Source of the DNA: Halichondria panicea
Lineage: Eukaryota > Porifera > Demospongiae > Suberitida > Halichondriidae
Direction: 5' to 3'
NCBI RefSeq assembly: GCF_963675165.1
Contig: NC_087392.1
Span: 4,299,442-4,363,441, forward strand
DNA: 64,000 nucleotides
A program made the translations under genes and the position numbers. Every line of letters starts with the position of its first letter. Positions within the stretch are counted from its first letter, which is position 1. The notes beneath the pieces are model-generated. The model did no database searches and had not been told where the DNA came from. It saw only the letters and a list, made by a program, of their open reading frames with translations. Below are positions 62,919 to 64,000 of this stretch, in pieces.

Positions 62919-63163
62919 CAAAAATTATTATAATTTTTAGTCTAGCTTTCTGTATGTCGCTATAATTATTAACCTATTATGTTAATTTGCTGTAGCAATA
63001 ATTTCAAGACCATGAATAAGATCTTCTAATTACCATGCACAGAAAACATTCTTCTGTCATAATTATTATGCAAACAGATGGCATTAGAGGATACACGTAA
63101 TTAATAATTATATCAACACATAAGCATGCATGCAGGATGATGGATATGATGATGCTACTATAG

Positions 63164-63944
63164 TCAGCACTTATAGCTACGCACAGAGTCGGACTCTAGT
63201 TCAGAGCTGTAGCCTCCGCTGCTCTCGTACTCACTGTCCGTCACCTCAGAACTGGACAGTGACGACTCATCATCATCTGTATGTCAAACATAAATTTAAA
63301 TGTTCATGTTCGTTTGTTCAAGAGCAGTTAGTGAATCATAATTATACTTGTAGTATTACAATCATCAAACTTACGTATGCATAAACGAGTGTACGTGTCA
63401 TAACTTGTATAAATTATGCGACATTTCTGAAAGTAACTAGTTTGGTGTACTATATCACCCATGCACCCTGCACCCCCCAAACACTGGCCATGCACTATAG
63501 CTTACCCAGCCCCACATAATTGTGGTTGACATTACCATTTGAAGTTTCGGGCCTGTCCTGTACACTCTCCTCAGGGTGAGGGTGTGGGTGGTCAGTAAAC
63601 TCTTTTGTTAGATTAGTGACGGCACTGAGTAGAGCCTTCCTCATAGTCAGAGCTGACAGACACTCGATAGCCTGAACACATGTGAATAGTGATCGAATAT
63701 GCAAATCACGTTGATTCATTCTTTGAAAGGGTTAATTTAATTCTTCTCACCAGCTCACTAAATCCAGCACTGTGTAGATTGGCTATTAGGATCTGCCATG
63801 TGTCATCTTGTGTGCTGGAATGAAAATAAAATTACAGCCACTCTTTACAGCATAAAGTGAATTATGGCTGAATTGTTATATAATGCATGTGTACCTGTTT
63901 TCTAAGAGAGTCTGCAGACTGCCATCGTTAAGCTCATGAACGTC
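63164..63944 (-). CDS. Unidentified protein, C-terminal part, acidic Ser-rich tail (partial)
   Basis: Exons in transcript order are 63944-63895, 63814-63751, 63671-63506 and 63276-63164. Phases agree and earlier exons lie beyond the right edge. The visible 130 residues begin with a helical segment (LNDGSLQTLLENSTQDD, then WQILIANLHSAGFSELAIEC), whose W...L..L...G...LA pattern recalls the end of a death-fold (CARD or death) domain. A second helix (ALTMRKALLSAVTNLTKEF) and a His/Pro-rich linker follow. The tail is Ser/Glu/Asp-rich (DDDESSLSSSEVTDSEYESS) and ends SYKC. The death-fold idea is weak inference. No family is recognised. Confidence 0.6.
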
Positions 63945-64000
63945 CTAAGAAAATTACTAAGTCTTATTCAGTTTGCAGAATAAAAGTGATGTGCTTGTAT

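Overview
The window is nuclear DNA from an animal with small introns and close gene spacing. Genes are split by short GT-AG introns. Many neighbours are head to head within 60-450 bp, and intergenic and intronic DNA is full of short terminal-inverted-repeat elements. The gene set (CHMP1B, katanin p60, PDZ-GEF, NRDP1, radial spoke protein 3) is metazoan. The compact layout, the tyrosine-kinase-like kinase joined to coiled coils, and the many foldback elements suggest an early-branching animal, most plausibly a demosponge. That placement is inference from style and content, not from a marker gene.

Layout. 1-2959 (-): 3' part of a Gln/Pro/Gly-rich protein gene. 3497-4549 (-): ribosomal protein L24, sharing an 82-bp promoter with 4632-5172 (+), a CCDC28-family protein. 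5378-8033 (-): ESCRT-III subunit CHMP1B with 19- and 20-nt micro-exons, divergent from 8477-11164 (+), the mitochondrial carrier SLC25A39/40. 11396-17933 (-): three intronless, divergent DHHC-type palmitoyltransferase paralogues, with a dead LINE reverse transcriptase between the first two. 18192-22572 (+): katanin p60 in 10 exons. 23360-31797 (+): a coiled-coil protein ending in a TKL-like kinase domain. 31798-34476: gene-free, repeat-rich. 34477-36978 (-): a secreted PQQ-type beta-propeller protein. 37446-57595 (-): a 41-exon PDZ-GEF (RAPGEF2/6) gene whose exon phases sum to an open 1376-residue frame, with an intact Tc1/mariner-type transposase gene in one intron. 58188-59141 (-): RNF41/NRDP1, apparently preceded on its transcript by a 68-codon upstream frame. 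59568-62918 (+): RSPH3 with a Pro/Ser/Asp/Glu/Thr repeat tail. 63164-63944 (-): 3' end of an unidentified acidic-tailed protein, running off the right edge.

These genes are mostly independent housekeeping loci, not a pathway cluster. Several (CCDC28, katanin p60, RSPH3) relate to cilia or microtubules, but they are interspersed with unrelated genes, so this is weak evidence of organisation.

Exon boundaries were assigned by hand from splice motifs, reading phase and remembered family similarity. For RPL24, CHMP1B, SLC25A40, KATNA1, the kinase, the propeller, RAPGEF2 and RSPH3, the summed exon lengths give one continuous open frame. No database search was possible. The strongest unusual signals are the divergent DHHC array, the coiled-coil kinase with its frameshifted duplicate micro-exon, the NRDP1 upstream frame, a displaced copy of a RAPGEF2 exon, two tandem duplications that double a splice site, and a set of foldback repeat families, several ending in TACCGTATA.
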